Of a DNA stretch of 44,738 bases, positions 1-7,521 are shown one piece after another. Numbering within the stretch: the first letter of the stretch is position 1; each line of letters starts with the position of its first letter. The DNA comes from an uncultured Bacillota bacterium (GTDB lineage: Bacteria > Bacillota_I > Bacilli_A > RFN20 > CAG-288): positions 1-44,738 of the forward strand of contig CASDOO010000019.1 of the NCBI GenBank assembly GCA_949282275.1, given 5' to 3'. The position numbers were made by a program, and so were the translations under genes. The notes beneath the pieces are model-generated. The model was given only the letters and a program-made list of their open reading frames with translations, did no database searches and was not told where the DNA came from.

Positions 1-42
1 TCACGGAGAAGATCGCGGGTTCAAATCCCGCTAGATCCGCCA
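1..42 (+). tRNA. tRNA-Asp (GTC), 5' part outside window
   Basis: The window opens inside the anticodon loop: bases 1-2 are the last two bases of a GTC anticodon. The anticodon stem 3' strand, a five-base variable region, a T arm (GCGGG/CCCGC around TTCAAAT), an acceptor 3' strand TAGATCC, discriminator G and an encoded CCA follow. G73 and the layout match bacterial tRNA-Asp. The 5' half cannot be checked. Confidence 0.8.
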
Positions 43-45
43 TCT

Positions 46-119
46 GCAGGCGTAGTTCAGTGGTAGAACACGACCTTGCCAAGGTCGTTATGCGGGTTCG
101 ATTCCCGTCGCTTGCTCCA
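46..119 (+). tRNA. tRNA-Gly (GCC)
   Basis: Complete cloverleaf. The acceptor GCAGGCG pairs with CGCTTGC (one G-T wobble), the anticodon loop TTGCCAA gives anticodon GCC, the T arm is GCGGG-TTCGATT-CCCGT, the discriminator is T and CCA is encoded. It lies three bases after the tRNA-Asp, so both are probably cut from one precursor. Confidence 0.96.
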
Positions 120-132
120 TCTTGAAAATATG

Positions 133-173
133 CCGTAACATCCTTAAATTTAATCGGGTGTTACGGTTTTTTT
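133..173 (+). terminator. Rho-independent terminator of the tRNA cluster
   Basis: An 11-bp stem (133-143 with 156-166, CCGTAACATCC with GGGTGTTACGG, one T-G pair) closes a 12-base loop and is followed by seven Ts. Confidence 0.9.
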
Positions 174-389
174 GTTTCTATTTTTCTGCTTTTCATTCTA
201 TGATACCCTTTTCCATCACAGTTTCGGCAACATTATTCGAGGTCCATGAAAACGACTTCTTTCCTTACTTCTCGATCATCCATGGATGCTTGTCCTGATA
301 GTATTCGGAACGATGCCAAAATACTGGGACAAGGTTTTCAACATTCGATATTTTGATTCCGACACATTCCTTTTCGATAATTTGGGATC

Positions 390-640
390 TCAATCCTCTT
401 TCTTTCCTTCTGCGATTGCCCAGTGCCCTCCTCTATCCGGGCCAATACGAACTACCCCCCCCTTTGGCTTTTAGTGAATTAATGATATTTTGAATGGCTC
501 TTCTTGATAGCGAAATGTCGGCTGCCATTTCGCTTGTTGTAATTTTCTTATTCTTTTGAATTAACCTTACTACTTCCTTTTCGTTTTCCGTGAAGTTTTC
601 TGTGAAGTTTTCTGTGAAGTCCGCCTTTGCGTTAAATCCA
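390..640 (-). pseudogene. Out-of-frame winged-helix tail of the AlbA_2 protein
   Basis: Reading 1 of the - strand in the alternative frame gives a linker FTENFTENFTEN and then a typical winged-helix segment (EKEVVRLIQKNKKI, TTSEMAADISLSRRAIQNII). It ends GHWAIAEG and a TGA at 390. To join it to the upstream gene requires one extra A in the seven-A run (641-647, T on the + strand); to read through to its natural end requires one fewer base in the eight-G run (455-462, C on the + strand). Either the gene is broken, or the tracts vary in length in the population, or the assembly is wrong at both homopolymers. Confidence 0.75.
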
Positions 641-1727
641 TTTTTTTGTCAAAAGGTATGGTAACCATTATCCCGACGCCGAGGAACCTGAACGCCTCTT
701 TCCCATAGGCCTTGACGACCTTGGGAACGCCATGAACCGAACGATCGACGATGTCGCATTGGACGAAAACATCCATGAGTTCTTTATTGACCGGATCGCT
801 TACGCCTTCAAAGAAGTCATCCTTCGATAAGCCTTCCTTTAGTCCACCATAGGACATGGTCTCCATCCTGTCCTCATACCAATAAATAGATGGCGGATTT
901 CCATGTATCCAATCGTTATGAACTAACGCATTGACCCAGGCCTCTTCGAAGGCTTCATTGTCGAACATCTTTTTCGTTCTTCTAGGAAGGCTACTGTCAT
1001 CGATGTAAGTGTCATTCAAAGCCTCACAATAATGCCTGACGTCTTCATAAGCTTGCAAAATCGATTGTTGACCGAAATTGTTCCTCTTGGAATAGGAAAG
1101 TTTGTCTTTGCCGTTGAACACGCAGACTTGGACCGAATAGAAGTTTTTGTCCGCCAAAAGTTCGGCCAAGAGGTTATATTTGCCTTCTTTGGTAAGAAGC
1201 CTAAAACTGCGTTCAAAGGTTTTCTCGTTAATCTCCACTCCCTTGCTTCTCAGCTTGGTTTTAAGGATATCAGAAGTGCAATCGTCACCATTTCTCTGAA
1301 TATCTGTCAGACCGAATTTTTCTTCATGAAGGCTGGCGATTTGTCGTTTGTCAATCTCACTTTCGCTCATCGGAGTGGTCGATGTTCCGTCGCGAAAGAA
1401 ACAACCATTTTCGCTTCTTCCCTCTTTCTTGATGTAATAGAGTTTGCTTCCTTTGGTTACTTTGACAGTAATGATCGTCTTATCATCTTCCAGCAAGGAG
1501 CCAATTTCGCATAACCCTTCTGTCGAAGGAAGAATCTGATCTCGGATGATGTCTCTTATTTCTCTCATTATCCTATCGACTTTAGAAACACCTACGACAT
1601 TGTCATTATCGTCAACGCCAATATAGATAATGCCATTTCTGGAATTGAGAAAGGCAACGACTTCTTTTGCAAAGTCTTTCGTCAAAGTTCTCTTAAGTTC
1701 TATCGCTTCGGATTCTTGAAATCTCAT
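570..1727 (-). CDS. Schlafen AlbA_2 domain ATP-binding protein, C-terminus frameshifted
   Basis: 385 residues as it stands. Residues 1-100 carry the Schlafen AlbA_2 fold (ESEAIELKRT, EVVAFLNSRNGIIYIGVDDNDNVVG), a putative nucleic-acid-binding domain. Residues about 230-370 resemble the GHKL-type ATP-binding part of this family (EAWVNALVHNDW, corresponding to the usual EAL.NA..HRDY). Family members are putative transcription regulators or defence-associated proteins that normally end in a winged helix; here the frame is lost at a poly-A run and the protein ends in an artefactual basic tail TSQKTSQKTSRK. A TATAAA -10-like element and AGGA lie upstream of the start. The gene stands alone, next to a tRNA cluster, a common integration neighbourhood. 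Family call firm; function unknown. Confidence 0.8.
   Translation of the reverse strand: MRFQESEAIELKRTLTKDFAKEVVAFLNSRNGIIYIGVDDNDNVVGVSKVDRIMREIRDIIRDQILPSTEGLCEIGSLLEDDKTIITVKVTKGSKLYYIKKEGRSENGCFFRDGTSTTPMSESEIDKRQIASLHEEKFGLTDIQRNGDDCTSDILKTKLRSKGVEINEKTFERSFRLLTKEGKYNLLAELLADKNFYSVQVCVFNGKDKLSYSKRNNFGQQSILQAYEDVRHYCEALNDTYIDDSSLPRRTKKMFDNEAFEEAWVNALVHNDWIHGNPPSIYWYEDRMETMSYGGLKEGLSKDDFFEGVSDPVNKELMDVFVQCDIVDRSVHGVPKVVKAYGKEAFRFLGVGIMVTIPFDKKMDLTQRRTSQKTSQKTSRKTKRK
583..618 (-). repeat. Three 12-bp tandem repeats in the linker
   Basis: GTTTTCYGTGAA is present three times in a row (583-594, 595-606, 607-618, + strand sense). On the - strand it reads FTEN in one frame and TSQK/TSRK in the other, so unit gain or loss preserves frame. 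Similar four-residue linker repeats are known in AlbA_2/ATP-binding proteins. Confidence 0.85.
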
Positions 1728-2090
1728 AACGAAATTGCATCCTAATTGTTTTTTATATAAAAAAGCACTCTAAAATCCAGAAACTTGCTTTTTTGTAAAG
1801 ACCGAAAAACGTAAGCAAAGAAAATAGACAAGGCAACATTGTCATTAAGCTTTTTGTTGAAGAACCCAATAACCCTTTTACCGCAAGTAAAATCACGTCA
1901 TTCCCGCTCTTAGACGACTTGGGGTGAACTTGATAATACTTTTGAAGAAACAAACATAGAACGACTTTTTTCAATTTGTGTTTTTCCGTTGTCTTTTCAG
2001 CAAACAAGTATCTATCTTGTCACAAGGCACATTGCGATCGTGACGAATCATGTGCCAGTGACTTTGGGACGCATTCTCCAAATCGGCGTG
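1728..2090. other. Intergenic region, no recognised gene
   Basis: AT-rich stretch between divergent genes. It holds a 9-bp inverted repeat AAAAAAGCA (1759-1767) with TGCTTTTTT (1786-1794), a possible bidirectional terminator or the end of a lost element. An 84-codon reading frame on the - strand (1753-2007) has no recognisable domain, no good ribosome binding site and skewed composition, so I do not call it. Confidence 0.5.
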
Positions 2091-2119
2091 TTGTTTTACT
2101 TTCCTTCATTTCCTATACT
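2091..2119 (+). promoter_or_regulatory. Sigma-A promoter for the 2176 gene-mtaB operon
   Basis: -35 TTGTTT (2091-2096), 17-bp spacer, -10 TATACT (2114-2119). Transcription should start near 2126, giving a leader of about 50 bases with AAGGAGG just ahead of the ATG at 2176. Confidence 0.65.
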
Positions 2120-2175
2120 TTATTCAATGAAATCATGTCCGCCATCTTCGATACCATAAGAAAAGGAGGCATCCC

Positions 2176-2952
2176 ATGGCAAAGAGCCTATTCGAATTCT
2201 TCCAATGGTCCAATCCGAAGAGCAGTGCCCTCTCCGAAGAGCAGACCTTCTTCGACGAGAATGCCTCCCTTTTCAATGAGCCTTTGTCCCGCTACAACGA
2301 TCCGACGTCCCTTTTTGGCCTCATCCGGGCAAATATCGTTCTCCTTTCCCTCAAGAACAGGGAATATCTCTTCCATTTCATCGATAGGCTGTCCGAGGAG
2401 AATCTCCATGAGGAAAAGACACGCGATGCCATTTTCGAAAGGCTGCCCTACTTTCTTTTCAAGGGCAAGCGAATCTATGTCCCGACGTTCTCGCCGCAGG
2501 TAAACGAAAAGCTCTACGAGACACCATGGGTCTTCAAGGCCTTTCCCTACAACGCCCTCATGAAAGACAGGAACAGTTGCCTTCACTATCCCTTTGACAC
2601 ATACGGAAACCTCCCCTTCTCTTCCCTTTTCTCAAGGCTTGTCCGGCTGGATGTCCAGAAGGCGCCTTCCTCGGTCTTCTACCACATGGGGTTCACGACG
2701 CTTTTCGTCATCGATGACCAAGGAAATCTTGAGCAGGAGATTCCCCTAAAGGACGAAGGCCTCAAGTCCTGGCCGCCTGAGGATCTCTTCGGGAAACTCG
2801 TCCTGGTCATGGAGGACTACTTCCGCATGGATAAAATCGCATTCCTCGATCATCTTGAGGAATACCAGCTGATTTCGCCCACCTTCCATGACGATGCCAT
2901 GTCGGAAATCCTGGCACGCCAGAAGAAGCAGGAAAAGAGGCTTCTAAAATGA
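2176..2952 (+). CDS. Conserved-looking hypothetical protein coupled to mtaB
   Basis: 258 residues, cytoplasmic, no signal peptide or membrane segment, and no domain I recognise. It is rich in Phe, Leu and charged residues. An AAGGAGG ribosome binding site lies seven bases ahead of the ATG. The stop overlaps the mtaB start (ATGA at 2949-2952), so the two are translationally coupled and probably act in related steps, or are at least co-regulated. The C-terminal helix (ILARQKKQEKRLLK) is basic. Function unknown. Confidence 0.85.
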   Translation: MAKSLFEFFQWSNPKSSALSEEQTFFDENASLFNEPLSRYNDPTSLFGLIRANIVLLSLKNREYLFHFIDRLSEENLHEEKTRDAIFERLPYFLFKGKRIYVPTFSPQVNEKLYETPWVFKAFPYNALMKDRNSCLHYPFDTYGNLPFSSLFSRLVRLDVQKAPSSVFYHMGFTTLFVIDDQGNLEQEIPLKDEGLKSWPPEDLFGKLVLVMEDYFRMDKIAFLDHLEEYQLISPTFHDDAMSEILARQKKQEKRLLK

Positions 2953-4187
2953 CTTTCCTCATCCATACCTTTGGTTGCAAGGTCAACAGCTACGAATCCG
3001 AGTCCCTTCGGGAACGCCTGCTCGACAAGGGCTTTTCCGAGGCAAAAGAAGGAGAAAGTCCCGATGTCGTCTTCATCAATACCTGTGCCGTTACAAACGA
3101 AGCCGAAAGAAAGGACAGGCAGAAGGTCCGCACGGTCAAGAGGCTTTATCCCGAGGCCAAGGTCGTTGTCATGGGCTGCTCCAGCCAGATCCATCCGGAA
3201 TCCTATCTTCCCATCGCCGACCTCGTCCTTGGAACGACTAGGAAAGGACAGGCGGAGGGTCTCCTCTCCTCCGACAACAAATGCTTCGTCCAGAAGGAAA
3301 ACCGACATCTCGCCTATGAAGATACCCCCATCCGAGAAGGCGAACATGAAGAAAGGGCCTATGTCAAGGTACAGGACGGCTGCAACAATTTCTGCGCCTA
3401 TTGCCTCGTCCCTTTCGCAAGAGGCAATTCCCGGAGCCGAAAGAAGGATAGCATCCTTGAGGAGTGTCGAGTCCTCGTGGCTTCCGGCGTCAAGGAAATC
3501 GTCATCGGAGGCATCGATACCGGTTCCTACAAGGATCCCGAGAATCCCGCCTATTCCCTATCCTCCCTTTTGCGGGACATCGCCCTTCTTGATGGGGAGT
3601 TCCGCATTCGCGTCTCCTCGCTTGAGACAAGCCAGATCGATGACGAGCTAATCAAAGTCTTCCAAGACATGGGCAAGCTTTGTCCCCATTTCCATATTCC
3701 CCTCCAATCGGGTTCGGACAAGATCCTGCGCCTGATGAACAGGAAATACGGCAGCGACCATTTCCGGGACACCGTTTCCAAGATCCGGAAGAGACTCCCC
3801 CTTGCCGCCTTTTCGACGGATGTCATCACGGGCTTCCCCCAGGAAACGGAAGAGGATTTCATGTCGACTTACTCGCTTTTGAAGGACCTCTGCTTCATGC
3901 GCATCCATGCCTTCCCCTATTCGGAAAGGCCTCTTACTCGTGCCATCTCGCTTCCCGGAAAGGTCGATGTTTCCATCCGCCAGGAAAGAACGAAAAGGCT
4001 TCTGGGCCTCTCCCGGGAAAACGAGGAAATCTACCGCAAGAGCCTTCTTGGGACAAGGCAGCGCCTCCTTGTCGAGAAGAAAGTCGACGACAGGACCTTT
4101 GCCGGCTATACGGAGTATTATCTCTATTGCACCATCGAAAGCGACAGCGACATTTCCAACACCTTCCAGGACATCGAATTGAGTTGA
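2949..4187 (+). CDS. mtaB: tRNA t6A37 methylthiotransferase MtaB
   Basis: 412 residues, full length for the family. MtaB is a radical-SAM enzyme that adds a methylthio group to C2 of N6-threonylcarbamoyladenosine at position 37 of tRNAs, giving ms2t6A. The N-terminal UPF0004 domain starts HTFGCKVNSYES and supplies Cys10, Cys46 and Cys77 for the auxiliary cluster. The radical-SAM motif CNNFCAYC gives Cys145, Cys149 and Cys152. A GGIDTGSY segment and FHIPLQSGSD follow in the TIM-barrel part, and a TRAM-like tail ends the protein. The HTFGCKVN opening separates MtaB from MiaB and RimO. It overlaps the preceding gene by four bases; no terminator follows and the tRNA-Ala promoter begins inside its last codons. 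Confidence 0.95.
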   Translation: MTFLIHTFGCKVNSYESESLRERLLDKGFSEAKEGESPDVVFINTCAVTNEAERKDRQKVRTVKRLYPEAKVVVMGCSSQIHPESYLPIADLVLGTTRKGQAEGLLSSDNKCFVQKENRHLAYEDTPIREGEHEERAYVKVQDGCNNFCAYCLVPFARGNSRSRKKDSILEECRVLVASGVKEIVIGGIDTGSYKDPENPAYSLSSLLRDIALLDGEFRIRVSSLETSQIDDELIKVFQDMGKLCPHFHIPLQSGSDKILRLMNRKYGSDHFRDTVSKIRKRLPLAAFSTDVITGFPQETEEDFMSTYSLLKDLCFMRIHAFPYSERPLTRAISLPGKVDVSIRQERTKRLLGLSRENEEIYRKSLLGTRQRLLVEKKVDDRTFAGYTEYYLYCTIESDSDISNTFQDIELS

Positions 4188-4212
4188 TTTTGACATTCCT
4201 TTGCCCTATACT
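4184..4212 (+). promoter_or_regulatory. Promoter of tRNA-Ala
   Basis: -35 TTGATT (4184-4189) overlaps the mtaB stop codon; 17-bp spacer; -10 TATACT (4207-4212). Start near 4219, nine bases before the mature tRNA. Confidence 0.7.
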
Positions 4213-4227
4213 TTCATAGTTGTCTAC

Positions 4228-4300
4228 GGGGCCGTAGCTCATTTGGGAGAGCATCTGCTTTGCAAGCAGAGGGTAGCGAGTTCGATTCTCGTCGGCTCCA
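4228..4300 (+). tRNA. tRNA-Ala (TGC), CCA not encoded
   Basis: The acceptor GGGGCCG pairs with CGGCTCC and contains the G3-T70 wobble that is the alanine identity element. The anticodon loop TTTGCAA gives anticodon TGC. The T arm is GCGAG-TTCGATT-CTCGT and the discriminator is A at 4300. The next bases are AGA, so CCA must be added after transcription, unlike the tRNA-Asp and tRNA-Gly in this window. Confidence 0.96.
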
Positions 4301-4337
4301 AGATCAAAACGTCCTTGGGATGTTCACATACCGCTTC

Positions 4338-4364
4338 GGATTGGTCCAGTGCCAGTCCTTTTTT
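4338..4364 (+). terminator. Terminator of tRNA-Ala
   Basis: Stem GGATTGG (4338-4344) with CCAGTCC (4352-4358), one T-G pair, then six Ts. Confidence 0.75.
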
Positions 4365-4436
4365 GTTCCAAAGGAGAACCATAATGCTCCACCGAACCAT
4401 CGGTTGTTTTCGTGCAAGGAAATTTCGATTGATGTT

Positions 4437-4465
4437 TTGACATTTTATGTCATAATAAATGTAAT
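4437..4465 (+). promoter_or_regulatory. Promoter with operator-like palindrome ahead of the lipoprotein pair
   Basis: -35 TTGACA (4437-4442), 17-bp spacer, -10 TGTAAT (4460-4465). A perfect inverted repeat TGACAT-TTT-ATGTCA (4438-4452) lies on the -35 element, the right place for a repressor site. The bound regulator cannot be named from sequence. Confidence 0.55.
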
Positions 4466-4574
4466 GTTCATTTCGTGGATAACAATGCGCTCATGATGCT
4501 ATCATATTTTTGTCTTATCCATTTATAATATAATGTTTTTGCCAAAAGTCTTTTCTTTTGCGTTTTCTGTATCT

Positions 4575-4600
4575 TATAATTGAAGAAAACGCGAAGGAGG
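4575..4600 (+). promoter_or_regulatory. Second -10 element and the RBS that sets the start of the 4607 gene
   Basis: A perfect TATAAT (4575-4580) has only a weak -35 (TTTCTT, 4552-4557). AAGGAGG (4594-4600) sits six bases ahead of GTG 4607. A TTG in the same frame at 4580 falls inside the -10 box and lacks a ribosome binding site, so GTG 4607 is the start. Confidence 0.6.
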
Positions 4601-4606
4601 CTTGAC

Positions 4607-7483
4607 GTGGAAAAAATCCCTGCACTGGCATTGGTTGGCGTGTTTCTTATCCTTCCGCTTTCCTGCACGAATGGAAAAGGAAATTCTGGCCCAAGCCTTC
4701 CATACAATTCGTCAACGGATTCTGTTTCCACGCCTTCCACGTCTGGATCCTTTTCTTCAACAACCCTTTCCTCCCTTCCCGACATCGACTCGGATATCGA
4801 AAAGGGATTTTCCGTTTCGGAAGCCTTGCCTGACATGAAGGGAAACGTGACCGACATTGCCCTCCTTGCCCTTTATCGAAATTATTCCGAGGAAATCGGA
4901 TTTGACTACAGCGAAGGGTTTCTCGCCCAATTCCTCCATGACTATGAAATCGTCGACATCCTTAACCGTGGTGGAGTCACGCTAGAGACGCTAAAAATGA
5001 TCGAGGAAGACTTGCTGAAGAAAGAGAGGATCTACTCTCCCTTTTCCTCGGCTGACCAACTTTCCGTTCTTCTCAAGGACGTAGATTGCGACCAGTTCGC
5101 TGCCCTCTATTGCGTCGAAAAGATTGTGAATCTTTACGGGTCCCGCTTCAGGTCGTTCGAAACATATACGCTAACCACACCATGGGGCTTTAATTCCGTT
5201 TCCGATCTGGAAAGACTTGCTGGTAAACCTGGTGAGGCAGGAAATTTCTTCCGGAACCTTAAGGATCGTTCCGAATTCGGCGATGGAACGACCTTCGACA
5301 AAGCGGATTTCTATAATGTGGAACTTGGCTTTTTCGAGGGACGTTTCTATTATGAGTTTTATTCCCGGTGTCTGGAAGCCCTATCAACGGAACAGTTCGA
5401 GATTCTCTTGGACAATGGCATCTTTACGACCTATGAGGATTCCTTCCTGAAATCGAAGAACGCCATTCCCTACTTCAACCTTCTCGGAAAGCTTCTCCAT
5501 GCCCACTTCATGAACAGGGAATCTTTTGTTTCCTATATGGGATTGATGCGGAAGTCCTATTCCTCTCTTCAGAAAGGCGCAAATACCTACTTGGGAAACA
5601 GCAATCTCAAGGGGTTCAGTCGCCTTGTCTGTCTTGGCCCAAATGTGGAAGAGGCCTTGTCCTGGTGTGAAGAAAACGCCAATCGAATCTATGACGGCAT
5701 CAAGTTTCTCGCTGTCTTTCTTCAATCCTTGAATCCCGGCAGTCTCTCGATACTGGACGATTTCCTTTCCAAATACGATAGGCTTTCCCAGAATGTCTCC
5801 ATCGCCAACGAAGCCGTTTCCCTTTCCAAAATCGTCCAGAACGCTTTTTTGGCTTTTCCCGAGAACAGTTCTCGTTTCAGACAGGGTTTCTCCGCCTACC
5901 TTTACTGGTTTACGCTTCTGGAACAAAAGGTTTTTTCTTTCTCCCAGGAAGATTTCGGTTCCTTTAGTGAATATTCTTCAAATAGTTACTTTTACCTTAA
6001 TGCCTTTTTGTCTTCGTATTCCCTAGCAGAAATCGAAACGCTGATCGAGAGCATTCCGAAGTGGTCGAGTTGGAACTCCTATGAAATGGACGATTCCCAA
6101 AAAAAAGAAATCGATTCGACAATCCAAAGGCATGCCTCGAACTATATAAACGAATTCATTTACTTCAAGTCTTTCTACCGTCTTGGCGAAGAATCCGACA
6201 TTCGCCTTGGCCATTCCGGAAACGAACCGATTCCTTCAGAGGATATTAAAGGATTCACGACCGCCTATCCCCATGCCGGCATAGCCACGTTCGAATACAA
6301 GGGATTCGAAATACGTTTCAACTACATGGTGACGGATCTTACACCACGTCCTTCGACTAACATCTCGGGTGGCCTTGACACCAACTTCGTCCTTAAGGAC
6401 TCGTCAATTGAAGACTACAGGTTTTCGTTCTATGACAATCCGACAATCGTGGACTTTGACACAACGACTCTTGGACAGCACGACCTCTTTGTTCAAAATG
6501 GCGAAGAATACTATGCCTCCGATTACTATGTCTATGCCGAAAACGGCCTCGAGACTCTCTATGACTTCGGGACATATTATCAAGGCGCAATTTCTTCCAG
6601 AAGTTTCCAAGCGCAGGCCAAGCACCGGATACGCTTGGAAGACGGAACGAAGACGGATTGGATTGTCGGAAGCAGCGAGACTTTTAAAATGTCCCTGGAC
6701 TTCTCGACTCCTGGCAGGAAACAGCTGAGAGAGGAACTTCTCCTCGACGGAAAGCTCGTCGAGGCAAACTATTGCTATGAAGTCCTTCCGACCTTGGAAA
6801 GCCAATCCTATGGGATGAACCCCGATTCCTTTATTTGGCTTTGCCAAGATTCCGAAGAATACCTCAACGAGGATTACTGTCTATACCGTTTTCCCATCCA
6901 ATCCGAGGGTGGCTGGATTTCCTACTCACCGCTTTACCTTAAAACATTCTTTACCCTTGAGGATGGCACCATCGCTTTGGAAACGCTCGACCGGTATGAT
7001 ATTGACTTCGACTATGAAGAAATAACTGTCGACAAAGAAGTCCATCTCAAGGATTTTGATATTGCGACGAATACAACGGGCGTCTTCCTCGATAGTACGG
7101 AGCCCATTGTCAACCTTCCTGTCTACGACAACGAAGGCAATATCCAGTCTTATCGAAAAATTCCTTTCGGGTTAGAGTACAAAGTCCTACCGGCAACAAT
7201 CCAATCCATCGCGAATGTTCGCACAATGACTTTGGAGTTTTTGCCGGATGGCACGATTTTGAATTATGAAGAGGATAGGGATATTCCAGTGTATTTGGGT
7301 TTAAAGACTAGTGAATCCTATGAGGAAATCCAAACGCATGTTTTAATAAGCGAGATTGTCAAAAAGATACGGGATTTCTCGCTTGGCGAACATGTCGTGA
7401 CACTTCCTTTGGACTTCGGACACTACACTTTCGATGTGGATATCCCCTACCGTGTCGTCGATAGCTCCATTCCGGGAAGATAG
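4607..7483 (+). CDS. Giant surface lipoprotein, paralogue of the next gene
   Basis: 958 residues from GTG. A short lipoprotein signal ends in lipobox LPLSC (about residues 17-21), followed by a Ser/Thr-rich linker. The protein should be exported, lipidated at that Cys and anchored to the outer face of the membrane. Residues about 60-530 are helix-rich with no known domain. The C-terminal 400 residues are beta-rich and repeat a degenerate unit built around D-x-x-T-x-G (FDTTTLGQHDLFV, LDFSTPGRKQL, FDIATNTTGVF), reminiscent of bacterial Ig-like repeats; that is inference. It matches the following gene in layout: KGFSVSEALPDMKGN against KGFAVSSTVPAIKSN, and GIATFEYKGFEI against GIATFVYDDITF. Function unknown; substrate binding or adhesion is possible. 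Confidence 0.88.
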   Translation: MEKIPALALVGVFLILPLSCTNGKGNSGPSLPYNSSTDSVSTPSTSGSFSSTTLSSLPDIDSDIEKGFSVSEALPDMKGNVTDIALLALYRNYSEEIGFDYSEGFLAQFLHDYEIVDILNRGGVTLETLKMIEEDLLKKERIYSPFSSADQLSVLLKDVDCDQFAALYCVEKIVNLYGSRFRSFETYTLTTPWGFNSVSDLERLAGKPGEAGNFFRNLKDRSEFGDGTTFDKADFYNVELGFFEGRFYYEFYSRCLEALSTEQFEILLDNGIFTTYEDSFLKSKNAIPYFNLLGKLLHAHFMNRESFVSYMGLMRKSYSSLQKGANTYLGNSNLKGFSRLVCLGPNVEEALSWCEENANRIYDGIKFLAVFLQSLNPGSLSILDDFLSKYDRLSQNVSIANEAVSLSKIVQNAFLAFPENSSRFRQGFSAYLYWFTLLEQKVFSFSQEDFGSFSEYSSNSYFYLNAFLSSYSLAEIETLIESIPKWSSWNSYEMDDSQKKEIDSTIQRHASNYINEFIYFKSFYRLGEESDIRLGHSGNEPIPSEDIKGFTTAYPHAGIATFEYKGFEIRFNYMVTDLTPRPSTNISGGLDTNFVLKDSSIEDYRFSFYDNPTIVDFDTTTLGQHDLFVQNGEEYYASDYYVYAENGLETLYDFGTYYQGAISSRSFQAQAKHRIRLEDGTKTDWIVGSSETFKMSLDFSTPGRKQLREELLLDGKLVEANYCYEVLPTLESQSYGMNPDSFIWLCQDSEEYLNEDYCLYRFPIQSEGGWISYSPLYLKTFFTLEDGTIALETLDRYDIDFDYEEITVDKEVHLKDFDIATNTTGVFLDSTEPIVNLPVYDNEGNIQSYRKIPFGLEYKVLPATIQSIANVRTMTLEFLPDGTILNYEEDRDIPVYLGLKTSESYEEIQTHVLISEIVKKIRDFSLGEHVVTLPLDFGHYTFDVDIPYRVVDSSIPGR

Positions 7484-7521
7484 TCGTCAGTATCGTTTTG
7501 AATTATATAGGAGAGCCTGCC

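Noticed and set aside
286..474. 62-codon frame on the + strand
   Set aside because: No RBS and no domain; it overlaps the out-of-frame winged-helix tail coded on the other strand.
641..647. Programmed -1 frameshift at the A7 run of the AlbA_2 gene
   Set aside because: In the reading frame the heptamer is C AAA AAA, not a good slippery site, and the second lesion at the G run would remain.
1753..2007. 84-codon hydrophobic frame on the - strand
   Set aside because: No convincing RBS or homology; composition is that of AT-rich intergenic DNA and it ends in a palindromic A/T hairpin.
4383..4436. Leader-peptide-like 17-codon frame after the tRNA-Ala terminator with AAGGAG
   Set aside because: It lies between a terminator and the next promoter, has no codon bias for attenuation and is probably untranscribed.
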